Below are positions 15,102 to 23,090 of a stretch of DNA of 64,000 bases, in pieces. The DNA is taken from positions 1 to 64,000 of the forward strand of contig CAYWFS010000001.1 of NCBI GenBank assembly GCA_964457685.1, in the 5' to 3' direction. This stretch comes from UMGS1696 sp964457685. Its GTDB lineage: Bacteria > Bacillota > Clostridia > Oscillospirales > CAG-272. Numbering within the stretch: the first letter of the stretch is position 1; each line of letters begins with the position of its first letter. A program made the translations under genes and the position numbers. The notes under the pieces are model-generated. The model was given only the letters and a program-made list of their open reading frames with translations. It did not search any database and was not told the DNA's origin.

Positions 15102-17093
15102 ATGCAAAGAATAGGTGTATTTGTATGTCACTGCGGTACTAATATCGCAGGTACAGTTGACACAAAAGCCGTAGCGGAAGCTCTCGGACGTGAACAGTGC
15201 GTCGTATTCTCTACGGACTATACATATATGTGTTCCGAAGCAGGTCAGAACCTCATTAAGGACACAATAAAGAATGAAAAGCTTACAGGAATCGTAGTAT
15301 GCTCCTGCTCTCCGAGAATGCATGAGGCTACATTCCGTAAAACAGCCGCTGCCGCAGGTCTCAACCCCTACATGGTAGAGATCGCAAACATTCGTGAGCA
15401 GTGCTCCTGGATTCACAAGAACATGGCGGAAGCTACCGAAAAGGCTATAATCCTCGGTCGTGCCGCTATCGCAAAGGTACTTCTCAATACTCCTCTTACA
15501 GCAGGTGAAAGCCCCGTTGTAAAGAGAGCTCTCGTTATCGGCGGTGGTATTGCCGGTATCCAGACAGCTCTCGATATCGCAGAAGCAGGCTTTGAAGTAG
15601 ATATAGTTGAAAAGAAGCCCACTATCGGCGGTAAGATGACCCAGATAGACAAAACCTTCCCGACTCTTGACTGTGCAGCTTGTATCCTCACTCCTAAGAT
15701 GGTTGACTGTGCTCAGAACGAGAAGATTAAAATCTACTCCTACAGTGAAGTTGAGTCCGTATCCGGATTCGTTGGTAACTTCTCTGTAAAAATCAAGAGA
15801 AAAGCAAGATTTGTTGACGAAACAAAGTGTACAGGCTGCGGTCTTTGTACAGAAAAATGCCCGATGAAGAACGTACCGAACGAATTCAACCTCGGTATGG
15901 ATAACCGTCGTGCAATCTATATTCCTTTCGCTCAGGCTGTTCCGAAGGTTGCTACAATCGACCCCGATCATTGTAATATGCTCAAGAACGGCAAGTGCGG
16001 TGTTTGCTCCAAGGTATGCTCTGCCGGTGCTATCGACTATAAGCAGACAGATACATACGTTGAAGAAAAGTACGGTGCTATCGTAGTTGCTACCGGCTTC
16101 AACCCCATTGACGTTTCCAAGTACGGCGAATATGCTTACAACGAATCCAAGGACGTTGTTACATCCCTTGAACTCGAAAGACTTATGAACGCCGCAGGTC
16201 CTACATCCGGTACTCTCCTCAGACCCTCCGACGGTAAGCATCCTCACACAATAGTATTCGTACAGTGCGTAGGCTCCAGATGCACACCTGAAAGAGGTAA
16301 GCAGTACTGCTCCAAGATTTGCTGTATGTATACCGCAAAGCATGCTATGCTTATCCGTGAAAAGTACCCCGATACAGAGGTTTATGTATTCTATATAGAC
16401 GTTCGTACTCCCGGTAAGAGCTTCGATGAATTCTACCGCAGAGCAGTTGAAGATTTCGGCGTTCACTATATCAAGGGTGCTGTAGGTAAGGTATCTCCTC
16501 TGGCTGACGGTACTCTCGATGTTCAGGCTTCCGACCTCATTATGAACGAACAGCTTCACGTTAAGGCGGATATGGTAGTTCTCGCAGCTGCTATCGAACC
16601 CGATAAGTCCGCACGTCCTCTCGCAACAAAGCTCACAGCTTCCATGGATACAAACGACTTCTTCACCGAAGCACATCCGAAGCTCAGACCTGTTGAATCT
16701 CCCACAGCCGGTGTATTCCTCTCCGGTGTATGCCAGGGACCGAAGGATATTCCCGAAACAGTAGCTCAGGCAAGTGCTTGTGCCGCTAAGGTTATCGGAC
16801 TCCTCGTTAAGGATAAGCTCACCTGCAACCCGTGCGTAGCTCATTCCAATGAGAATATGTGTAACGGATGCTCGCAGTGTGCTAATGTTTGCCCGTACGG
16901 TGCAATTACCTATGTTGAAAAGGAATTCAGAATGCCCGACAGAACGACCAAGATCAGACGTGTTGCAAGCGTTAACCCCGCAGTATGCCAGGGTTGTGGT
17001 GCTTGTACCGTTACTTGCCCGTCCGGAGCTATGGACCTCTTCGGATTCTCTAACAACCAGATCATGGCGGAGGTAGACGCAATATGCAAATGA
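15102..17093 (+). CDS. hdrA: Heterodisulfide reductase subunit A-like protein, FAD and multiple Fe-S clusters (bifurcating core)
   Basis: The 663-residue protein matches full-length methanogen HdrA. It starts with the typical MQRIGVFVCHCGTNIAG (Cys9, Cys11). A Rossmann FAD-binding motif (VIGGGIAGIQTALDIAEAG) follows near residue 145. Next come an inserted ferredoxin-like segment with CTGCGLCTEKC and CGVCSKVC, the VQCVGSRC and YCSKICCMYTAKHA cysteines, and a C-terminal two-cluster ferredoxin (CNGCSQCANVCP and CQGCGACTVTCP). In characterised HdrA the FAD is the site of flavin-based electron bifurcation between ferredoxin and a high-potential acceptor. AAGAAAGG precedes the start. It overlaps the next gene by 10 bases, which suggests coupled translation. 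Confidence 0.94.
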   Translation: MQRIGVFVCHCGTNIAGTVDTKAVAEALGREQCVVFSTDYTYMCSEAGQNLIKDTIKNEKLTGIVVCSCSPRMHEATFRKTAAAAGLNPYMVEIANIREQCSWIHKNMAEATEKAIILGRAAIAKVLLNTPLTAGESPVVKRALVIGGGIAGIQTALDIAEAGFEVDIVEKKPTIGGKMTQIDKTFPTLDCAACILTPKMVDCAQNEKIKIYSYSEVESVSGFVGNFSVKIKRKARFVDETKCTGCGLCTEKCPMKNVPNEFNLGMDNRRAIYIPFAQAVPKVATIDPDHCNMLKNGKCGVCSKVCSAGAIDYKQTDTYVEEKYGAIVVATGFNPIDVSKYGEYAYNESKDVVTSLELERLMNAAGPTSGTLLRPSDGKHPHTIVFVQCVGSRCTPERGKQYCSKICCMYTAKHAMLIREKYPDTEVYVFYIDVRTPGKSFDEFYRRAVEDFGVHYIKGAVGKVSPLADGTLDVQASDLIMNEQLHVKADMVVLAAAIEPDKSARPLATKLTASMDTNDFFTEAHPKLRPVESPTAGVFLSGVCQGPKDIPETVAQASACAAKVIGLLVKDKLTCNPCVAHSNENMCNGCSQCANVCPYGAITYVEKEFRMPDRTTKIRRVASVNPAVCQGCGACTVTCPSGAMDLFGFSNNQIMAEVDAICK

Positions 17094-17527
17094 ATGAAAA
17101 CGAAAAATTCGTCCCGACCATAGTAGCATTCTGCTGCAACTGGTGTTCATATGCGGGAGCTGACCTTTCCGGTACAAACCGTCTTCAGTATCCTGCAAAC
17201 GTAAAGATTATCAGAGTTCCCTGCTCATGCCGTGTAAACCCCATGTTCATTCTCCGTGCATTCCAGAGAGGTGCCGACGGTGTTATTCTCTGCGGATGCC
17301 ATCCGGGAGACTGCCACTATACATCGGGTAACTTCTACGCACGTCGCCGTATGACTCTCCTGTTCAGTATGCTCGACTTCCTCGGAATCGAAAGAAACAG
17401 AACCAGAGTTGAATGGGTATCGGCAGCTGAAGGTGCAAAATTCGCCGCAACAATGAACAGCTTTGCGGAAGAAATCACAAAACTCGGACCTAACCGCAGA
17501 CTGGAGGACCTGAGATGCAAGAAATAA
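17084..17527 (+). CDS. flxD: MvhD/FlxD-type [2Fe-2S] subunit
   Basis: The 147-residue protein has the three cysteine clusters of the MvhD family: CCNWCSYAGAD (Cys17, 18, 21), VPCSCR (Cys47, Cys49) and LCGCHPGDCHY (Cys70, 72, 77). In methanogens MvhD links a hydrogenase to HdrA. In Flx-Hdr systems FlxD does the same for the NADH-oxidising FlxA. It overlaps hdrA upstream by 10 bases and the next gene by 13 bases. No hydrogenase gene is nearby, so electrons should come from the flx-type genes downstream. Confidence 0.9.
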   Translation: MQMNENEKFVPTIVAFCCNWCSYAGADLSGTNRLQYPANVKIIRVPCSCRVNPMFILRAFQRGADGVILCGCHPGDCHYTSGNFYARRRMTLLFSMLDFLGIERNRTRVEWVSAAEGAKFAATMNSFAEEITKLGPNRRLEDLRCKK

Positions 17528-18504
17528 TCATAAAAGAAACAATGGTAAACAGAGCAAAGGAGCTTCTCGCCGACGGTACAGTAGCAAGAGTTATCGGCTG
17601 GAAAGCTGGCGAATTTGCTTATGACTCCACTCCCGCCGTATTCACAACTGCGGAAGAATTAGATAACGAATTTGTTTACGACAGCTTCTGTGCGGCTAAC
17701 GTATCGAAGTATCTCGTAAAGGAAGCCGCTAAAGAGGGAAAGGTACTCGTATTCCTCAAGCCCTGCGATACATTCTCTCTCAACCAGCTTACAGCAGAAC
17801 ACAGAGTTAACCGTGAAAACGTATACGTTATCGGTATTCCCTGCGAAGGCAAAGCTGATGTTGAAAAGATAAAGGCAAAGGGTATCGAGGGTATCACAGG
17901 TATCGAAGAAGACGGCGACAATTACATCGTTAAGACCGTTTACGGCGACTCCACCGTTGCAAAGTCCGATGCTATCGCTGACCGTTGCGTAACCTGCAAG
18001 AGTAAGCGTCACGTTGTTTACGATGAGCTTATCGGCGAAGACGGCGAAGATAACCCGAACTCTGGCAGATTCGACCTCGTTGAAAAGCTTGAAGCTATGA
18101 CTTCCGAGGAACGCTTTGAGTTCTGGAGAGGCGAGCTTTCAAGATGTATTCGTTGTAATGCCTGCCGTAATGTATGTCCTGCTTGTACCTGCGAAACCTG
18201 CGTATTCGACAACCCGAACTCCGGTGTTGCTCAGAAAGCTGCCGCAGACTCCTTTGAGGAAAAGAACTTCCACATAATCCGTGCGTTCCACGTTGCGGGA
18301 AGATGTACAGACTGCGGTGAATGCTCCAGAGTTTGCCCCGAGCATATTCCGCTTCACCTCCTCAACCGTAAGTTCATCAAGGATATTGACGAGCTTTACG
18401 GAGACTACACAGCAGGTAACGATACAGAATCCCGTCATCCTCTTACATCATATACATTCGATGACGTAGAACCCTCAGTTGTACATGAAAGAGGTGTTGA
18501 ATAA
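17515..18504 (+). CDS. 4Fe-4S dicluster electron-transfer subunit of the Flx-type input module
   Basis: The 329-residue cytoplasmic protein has an N-terminal domain of about 195 residues (Cys motif LKPCDTFSLNQL; ADRCVTCKSKR near residue 160) like the beta subunits of formate dehydrogenase and F420-linked enzymes. A C-terminal bacterial ferredoxin region follows, with CIRCNACRNVCPACTC and CTDCGECSRVCPEH. GGAGG lies 8 bases before the ATG inside the end of flxD, and its stop overlaps the next start by one base. By order and content it corresponds to FlxC (or FlxB) of the Desulfovibrio FlxABCD-HdrABC complex. It probably relays electrons between the NADH-oxidising subunit and FlxD/HdrA. Confidence 0.8.
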   Translation: MQEIIIKETMVNRAKELLADGTVARVIGWKAGEFAYDSTPAVFTTAEELDNEFVYDSFCAANVSKYLVKEAAKEGKVLVFLKPCDTFSLNQLTAEHRVNRENVYVIGIPCEGKADVEKIKAKGIEGITGIEEDGDNYIVKTVYGDSTVAKSDAIADRCVTCKSKRHVVYDELIGEDGEDNPNSGRFDLVEKLEAMTSEERFEFWRGELSRCIRCNACRNVCPACTCETCVFDNPNSGVAQKAAADSFEEKNFHIIRAFHVAGRCTDCGECSRVCPEHIPLHLLNRKFIKDIDELYGDYTAGNDTESRHPLTSYTFDDVEPSVVHERGVE

Positions 18505-19532
18505 TGAAGTATTTAGCTAAAGCAGACCTTAACCTCTTCCTTTCCGCCGCTTCCAAGGTGATGAAGGTTTACGCTCCCGTAGACAACAGTGCAGGTAAGG
18601 CTGATTATAAGCTTTGGAGCGAGGGTACTGTTGTATCAAACGCTCTCCATACAACAAGAAGTGCAAAGGATTTCTTCTTCCCCCAGACAGAAAGCCTTGT
18701 TGAATTTAAAATAGATCACAAGAAGATCGATATTATCGACCCCAGAGTTGAAAGAGAAGATTTCGTTATCTTCGGTGTTCGTGCTTGTGATGTTCGCTCC
18801 TTTGATATACTTGACAGAGTATTCCTCTATGCAGATCCAGTAGATACATACTACAAAAATCGCCGTGAGCATTCTCTTATCATCTCCATGTCCTGCGACC
18901 GTCCTCATGAAACCTGCTTCTGCTCCGCTTTCGGTATAGATGCTTCCGAACCCGCTGGAGATATCGTCTTCACAACAGCGGCTGACGGTTATTACGTTAC
19001 CGCAAAGACAGAAAAGGGCGAAAAGTTCCTCTCCGATATCGGTTATACCTTTGAAGATAAGGATGAATCCGGTGCCGAAGAAGCTAAGGCTAAGACAAAG
19101 GATATTATGTCCCGTCTTCCCCTTGCAAAGCTTGACACATCTGCGTTCGGCGGCGGCAAGACAAAGGAACTCTTCGACAGACCCGAATGGAATGCACTTT
19201 CCGAAACCTGTCTCGGTTGCGGTACCTGCACATTCGTATGCCCGACTTGTCAGTGCTACGACATCAGAGACTTTAAGACCAATACAGGCGTTCAGCGTTT
19301 CAGATGCTGGGACAGCTGTATGTATTCCGACTTTACAAAGATGGCAGGCGGTAACCCGAGACTTACTCAGAAGGAACGCTTCCGTCAGAGATTCATGCAT
19401 AAACTCGTATATTATCCCGAAAACAATGACGGTATCTTCGGTTGCGTAGGTTGCGGCAGATGCCTTGCTTCCTGTCCTATCCACATGAATATCGTTAAAG
19501 TAATGAAAAAACTCACGGAGGAATCAAAATAA
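18504..19532 (+). CDS. 4Fe-4S dicluster subunit similar to anaerobic sulfite reductase A / FlxB
   Basis: The 342-residue protein resembles AsrA. An N-terminal domain contains FGVRACDVRSFDILD and the cysteine patch SCDRPHETCFCSAFG. A C-terminal ferredoxin region has CLGCGTCTFVCPTCQC and CVGCGRCLASCPIHMN. It overlaps both neighbours by one base, which suggests fixed stoichiometry. No sulfite reductase catalytic subunit (AsrC, siroheme type) is present, and it is flanked by Flx/Hdr genes. It is therefore better read as the electron-transfer subunit paired with the NAD(P)H-binding flavoprotein encoded next, equivalent to FlxB. The FlxB/FlxC naming is uncertain. Confidence 0.8.
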   Translation: MKYLAKADLNLFLSAASKVMKVYAPVDNSAGKADYKLWSEGTVVSNALHTTRSAKDFFFPQTESLVEFKIDHKKIDIIDPRVEREDFVIFGVRACDVRSFDILDRVFLYADPVDTYYKNRREHSLIISMSCDRPHETCFCSAFGIDASEPAGDIVFTTAADGYYVTAKTEKGEKFLSDIGYTFEDKDESGAEEAKAKTKDIMSRLPLAKLDTSAFGGGKTKELFDRPEWNALSETCLGCGTCTFVCPTCQCYDIRDFKTNTGVQRFRCWDSCMYSDFTKMAGGNPRLTQKERFRQRFMHKLVYYPENNDGIFGCVGCGRCLASCPIHMNIVKVMKKLTEESK

Positions 19533-20356
19533 TGAATGAAGCTTTAATTCCTCATATTGGCGAAGTTGTCGATATAAGAATTGATACTCCCGACGTAAAA
19601 ACATTCCGTGTGCTTACCCCCGACGGAAAGAAGCCCTTTGAGCATATGCCCGGTCAGTGTGCTATGCTTTCTATCCCCGGTGTTGGCGAAGCTCTCTTCT
19701 CTATCACATCTTCTCCCACAAACCGTGAATATATGGAATTTTCCATTAAAAAGTGCGGTTGCCTTACAGAATGGCTCCATATGATGGATGTCGGACAGCA
19801 GATTACTATCCGTGGTCCTTACGGTAAGGCGTTCCCCGTTGAGACAGAACTCAAGGGAAAGGATCTCCTCTTTATCGCCGGCGGTATCGGTCTTGCTCCT
19901 CTCCGTTCCGTTATCAACTATGTAAGAGATAACAGAGAAAACTACGGTAAAGTTCAGATCGTTTACGGTGCAAGATCCAAGGACGACCTCGTTGACTACA
20001 AGGAAATTATAGACGAATGGATGGCTGATGACGGTATCGAAGTTAACCTCACAATCGACCGTGAACAGGAAGGCTGGGACGGTCATGTCGGATTCATCCC
20101 GAACTATGTTAAGGAGCTTGCTCCCGACCTCAAGAAGACTGTTCTCATGTGCGGACCTCCGATCATGATCAAGTTCACACTCGCAGGACTTATCGAACTC
20201 GGCTTTGAAAAGACTCAGATCTATACTACAATGGAGCTGAAGATGAAGTGCGGTATCGGTAAGTGCGGCAGATGTAATATCGGTTCTAAGTATGTCTGCA
20301 AGGACGGTCCCGTGTTCCGTTTCGACGAACTCGGAGAGCTTCCGGACGAGTATTGA
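19532..20356 (+). CDS. flxA: FAD/NAD(P)H-binding oxidoreductase subunit (AsrB/FlxA type)
   Basis: The 274-residue flavoprotein is of the ferredoxin-NADP reductase superfamily. The FAD part lies at about residues 1-105 (LFSITSSP). The nucleotide-binding part lies at about 108-225 (LLFIAGGIGLAPLRSV, VLMCGPPIM). At the C-terminus is a [2Fe-2S] motif, MKCGIGKCGRCNIG, with a later YVC. This architecture is shared by AsrB, hydrogenase gamma subunits and FlxA. It should oxidise NADH (or NADPH) and pass electrons into the FlxB/C/D chain and HdrA. GGAGGA precedes the start. It is the electron entry point of the proposed complex. Confidence 0.88.
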   Translation: MNEALIPHIGEVVDIRIDTPDVKTFRVLTPDGKKPFEHMPGQCAMLSIPGVGEALFSITSSPTNREYMEFSIKKCGCLTEWLHMMDVGQQITIRGPYGKAFPVETELKGKDLLFIAGGIGLAPLRSVINYVRDNRENYGKVQIVYGARSKDDLVDYKEIIDEWMADDGIEVNLTIDREQEGWDGHVGFIPNYVKELAPDLKKTVLMCGPPIMIKFTLAGLIELGFEKTQIYTTMELKMKCGIGKCGRCNIGSKYVCKDGPVFRFDELGELPDEY

Positions 20357-20397
20357 TAAGCGTCCCATAATTTCATGAAATTTTTGGAGATATAATA

Positions 20398-21072
20398 ATG
20401 GAAAATATGGTTCATGTATTTCTTATGGGCAAGCAGTACGAAGTTCCCTCAAACCTCACTATCATGGGTGCGATGGAATATGCCGGATATCAGCTTGTCC
20501 GCGGTTGTGGCTGCCGTAACGGATTCTGCGGAGCTTGTGCTACCGTTTACAGAATCAAGGGAGACCGCGAGCTTAAGGTGTGTCTCGCTTGCCAGACAAA
20601 AGTAGAAGATAATATGTATATCGCAACTCTGCCTTTCTTCCCCCTCGCAAAGCAGGTTTACGATATGGAAAAAATAAAGCCCACAGAGGCTATCATGATG
20701 CAGCTCTATCCCGAAATATACAGCTGTATCGGATGCAATGCCTGCACAAAGTCCTGCACACAGGGCCTTAATGTTATGCAGTATATCGCGTATGCTCAGA
20801 GAGGTGACTTTGAAAAGTGTGCCGAGCTTTCCTTTGACTGCGTAATGTGCGGCGTTTGCTCCTCGAGATGCCCCGCAGGTATTTCTCATCCTCAGGTTGC
20901 AATGCTTGCAAGAAGACTTAACGGTAAGTATCTTGCTCCCGGTTGCGAACACCTTGAGAACAGAGTGAAGGAAATCAAGGACGGAACATTTGAAGAACTC
21001 CTTGAATCCCTCATGCAGAAGCCTATCGAGGAAATGAAGGAACTCTACAACAACAGAGAGATCGAAAAGTAA
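20398..21072 (+). CDS. frdB: Fumarate reductase iron-sulfur subunit, soluble type
   Basis: The 224-residue protein has a plant-type [2Fe-2S] site (Cys37, 39, 44, 47, with Cys62 and Cys65) in the N-terminal half and two CxxCxxCxxxC motifs (Cys110, 113, 116, 120 and Cys148, 151, 154, 158) in the C-terminal half. Canonical FrdB/SdhB has one [2Fe-2S], one [4Fe-4S] and one [3Fe-4S] cluster, so the second full [4Fe-4S] motif is unusual. There is no fused CCG domain as in methanogen thiol:fumarate reductase TfrB. It sits 41 bases after flxA and 17 bases before the flavoprotein gene. It probably bridges the Hdr complex and the flavoprotein. Confidence 0.82.
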   Translation: MENMVHVFLMGKQYEVPSNLTIMGAMEYAGYQLVRGCGCRNGFCGACATVYRIKGDRELKVCLACQTKVEDNMYIATLPFFPLAKQVYDMEKIKPTEAIMMQLYPEIYSCIGCNACTKSCTQGLNVMQYIAYAQRGDFEKCAELSFDCVMCGVCSSRCPAGISHPQVAMLARRLNGKYLAPGCEHLENRVKEIKDGTFEELLESLMQKPIEEMKELYNNREIEK

Positions 21073-21089
21073 GGAAGGAGCAAGCCAAT

Positions 21090-22715
21090 ATGTCTATGTA
21101 CACAGGACAGATGTATGAATCCATGAAAAAGGTGGAGGCTGCCAGAGAAGCGAATACCGTCCTCGAACCCCGCAGAATGACTGCCGAGGAAAAGGACACG
21201 CTCCTTCAAACTTACCACCCCGACTATAAACAGTCGGAATTTGCAAACCTCAAGGTCGGAGTTAACGCAGGCGAAAAGGTTCCTCATGAGCTTGCGGCAC
21301 TTCTCGAAGCACATTCCAGAATTACAGCTTCCGATGTTGACCTTAATAAGGTAGACTACGACGTTGACGTTCTCATTATCGGTGGTGGCGGTGCAGGTGC
21401 ATCTGCTGCTATCGAAGCCGACAACAACGGTGCTAAGACTATGATAGTTACTAAGCTCCGTATCGGCGACGCTAACACAATGATGGCTGAAGGCGGTATC
21501 CAGGCGGCAGATAAGCCTAACGACAGCCCTGCTATTCACTACGTTGACGCTTTCGGTGGCGGTCACTTCGCAGCTAAGCCCGACCTTCTTTACAAGCTCG
21601 TAAATGAAGCTCCCGATGCTATTAAGTGGCTCTCCGACCTCGGCGTTGAATTCGATAAGACTGCCGACGGTACTATGGTTACAACCCACGGTGGCGGTAC
21701 CTCCAGAAAGAGAATGCACGCCGCTAAGGACTATTCCGGTGCCGAAATTATGAGAACTCTCCGTGACGAAGTTTTCAACCGCGGTATTCCGGTAGTTGAC
21801 TTTACCTCCGCAGTTGAACTTATCCTCGATGAGAACGGTAAGTGCGGCGGTGCAGTCCTCATGAATATGGAAACAGGCGAACTTCTCGTAGCTCGTGCTA
21901 AGACCGTTATTCTTGCTACAGGTGGTGCAGGAAGACTTCACTACCAGGGCTTCCCGACTTCCAACCACTACGGTGCTACTGCCGATGGTCTTATCCTCGG
22001 TTACAGAGTAGGTGCAAAGCTTCTTTACGCTGATACACTTCAGTATCACCCCACAGGAGCCGCATATCCCGAGCAGATTTTCGGTGCTCTCGTTACGGAA
22101 AAGGTTCGTTCTCTCGGTGCAAAGCTCGTTAACGCTAACGGTGAAGTATTCATGAATCCTCTTGAAACCCGTGACGTTTCCGCAGCTTCCATCATTCGTG
22201 AATGCACAGCAAGAGGTAACGGTGTTCATACTGCCGACGGTGTTGGTGTATGGCTCGATACTCCTATGATTGAGATTAAGGGCGGCGAGGGTACTATCGA
22301 AGCGAGAATCCCCGCAATGATGAGAATGTTCGGCAAGTACGGCATCGACATCAGAAAAGAGCCTATCCTCATTTACCCCACACTTCACTACCAGAACGGC
22401 GGTCTTGACATCGCTCCCGACGGTATGACAGGCGTTGAAAACCTCTACGCTGCCGGTGAAGTTGTCGGCGGTATCCACGGAAGAAACAGACTTATGGGTA
22501 ACTCCCTCCTCGACGTTATCGTATTCGGTAGAAACGCAGGTAAGTTCGCTTCCGAAAAGTCCAAGTCCGTTGAAGTAGGTAAGCTCACTCTCGAGCATAT
22601 CGAAAAGTTCTCCAAGGAACTCAGTGATGCGGGAATCGACACAGACGTTAAGTCTCCTAAGCTCCTTCCTACATACACACACGGCAATCCCAACATCACA
22701 AAGGCTCCTTTCTGA
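21090..22715 (+). CDS. frdA: Fumarate reductase flavoprotein subunit, soluble type
   Basis: The 541-residue protein has an N-terminal extension of about 90 residues before the FAD Rossmann motif (VDVLIIGGGGAGASAA). Active-site residues of the FrdA/SdhA family are present: His in QYHPTGAAYP, Arg in TEKVRSLGA, His in LHYQNGGLD and Arg in NRLMGNSLLD. The histidine that carries covalent FAD in FrdA/SdhA is replaced by Asn129 (GDANTMMAEGG), so FAD should be bound non-covalently. L-aspartate oxidase is the main alternative in this superfamily, but the partner Fe-S subunit and fumarase argue for fumarate reductase. No membrane-anchor genes follow; a terminator does. Confidence 0.85.
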   Translation: MSMYTGQMYESMKKVEAAREANTVLEPRRMTAEEKDTLLQTYHPDYKQSEFANLKVGVNAGEKVPHELAALLEAHSRITASDVDLNKVDYDVDVLIIGGGGAGASAAIEADNNGAKTMIVTKLRIGDANTMMAEGGIQAADKPNDSPAIHYVDAFGGGHFAAKPDLLYKLVNEAPDAIKWLSDLGVEFDKTADGTMVTTHGGGTSRKRMHAAKDYSGAEIMRTLRDEVFNRGIPVVDFTSAVELILDENGKCGGAVLMNMETGELLVARAKTVILATGGAGRLHYQGFPTSNHYGATADGLILGYRVGAKLLYADTLQYHPTGAAYPEQIFGALVTEKVRSLGAKLVNANGEVFMNPLETRDVSAASIIRECTARGNGVHTADGVGVWLDTPMIEIKGGEGTIEARIPAMMRMFGKYGIDIRKEPILIYPTLHYQNGGLDIAPDGMTGVENLYAAGEVVGGIHGRNRLMGNSLLDVIVFGRNAGKFASEKSKSVEVGKLTLEHIEKFSKELSDAGIDTDVKSPKLLPTYTHGNPNITKAPF

Positions 22716-22732
22716 GTCTTAATATAAATAAA

Positions 22733-22767
22733 AAGATTTGCTCTGAAAAATCGGGCAAATCTTTTTT
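22733..22767 (+). terminator. Intrinsic terminator of the fumarate-reduction operon
   Basis: A perfect 9-base stem, AAGATTTGC (22733-22741) with GCAAATCTT (22755-22763), and a T run to 22767. It ends the operon that starts at 11384. Confidence 0.9.
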
Positions 22768-22796
22768 GTTTTGTAAGTAAACCACCTCGTATAAGC

Positions 22797-22825
22797 TTGA
22801 TATTGATCGTGCAAAGTGGTATAAT
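22797..22825 (+). promoter_or_regulatory. Promoter upstream of the cobalamin riboswitch
   Basis: TTGATA (22797-22802), a 17-base spacer and TATAAT (22820-22825), directly preceding the riboswitch. This promoter makes the riboswitch leader independent of the upstream operon. Confidence 0.85.
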
Positions 22826-22835
22826 ATCATGGATG

Positions 22836-23050
22836 CAGAGGTACTCTTAGCTGAGTTCAAACCGGAAACAGGTGAAAATCCTGTACGAGCCCGTCACCGT
22901 GAATCACGTCAAACCGTCATATCGAGAAGATCGCACTCGAGCCATTGGGAAACCGAGAAGGCATGACGGGAAATATCCGTGTAAGTCGGGATACCTGCCT
23001 CGAACCTGCTGTAATTTGCGAGTGCCGACAGAAATAATTCTGACAGCAGG
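22836..23050 (+). promoter_or_regulatory. Cobalamin (B12) riboswitch
   Basis: The conserved landmarks are in the right order: AACAGGTGAAAATCCTGTAC (22869-22888), GAGCC followed by a variable arm, a GGCATGACGGG-like junction, and GTAAGTCGGGATACCTGCC (22981-22999), which matches the B12-box region. A following hairpin, CCTGCTGT (23005-23012) with ACAGCAGG (23043-23050), is a candidate expression platform. The DUF4430 gene starts 40 bases later. Binding of adenosylcobalamin or a related form should shut off the two genes downstream. Confidence 0.9.
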
Positions 23051-23090
23051 GCATTAAAAACAATCTTAACTTTTTAAGGAGAAATCAAAA

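Noticed and set aside
13881..17093. Archaeal (methanogen) origin or a methanogenic role for the Hdr genes
   Set aside because: Ribosome sites, promoters and codon use match the surrounding clostridial genes, and no coenzyme M or B genes or hydrogenase are present. Bacterial Flx-Hdr systems explain the content.
15081..17198. A 705-codon open frame on the minus strand opposite hdrA and its neighbours
   Set aside because: It has no ribosome site, no recognisable domain and a Ser/Cys/Tyr-rich composition typical of the antisense of highly codon-biased genes. The plus-strand genes have full-length family matches.
18504..20356. Anaerobic sulfite reductase (AsrAB)
   Set aside because: No siroheme catalytic subunit AsrC is present, and the genes are embedded in an Hdr/MvhD cluster.
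21045..22682. A 545-codon open frame on the minus strand opposite the fumarate reductase flavoprotein gene
   Set aside because: Same artefact of codon bias. The plus strand carries all active-site residues of a flavoprotein.
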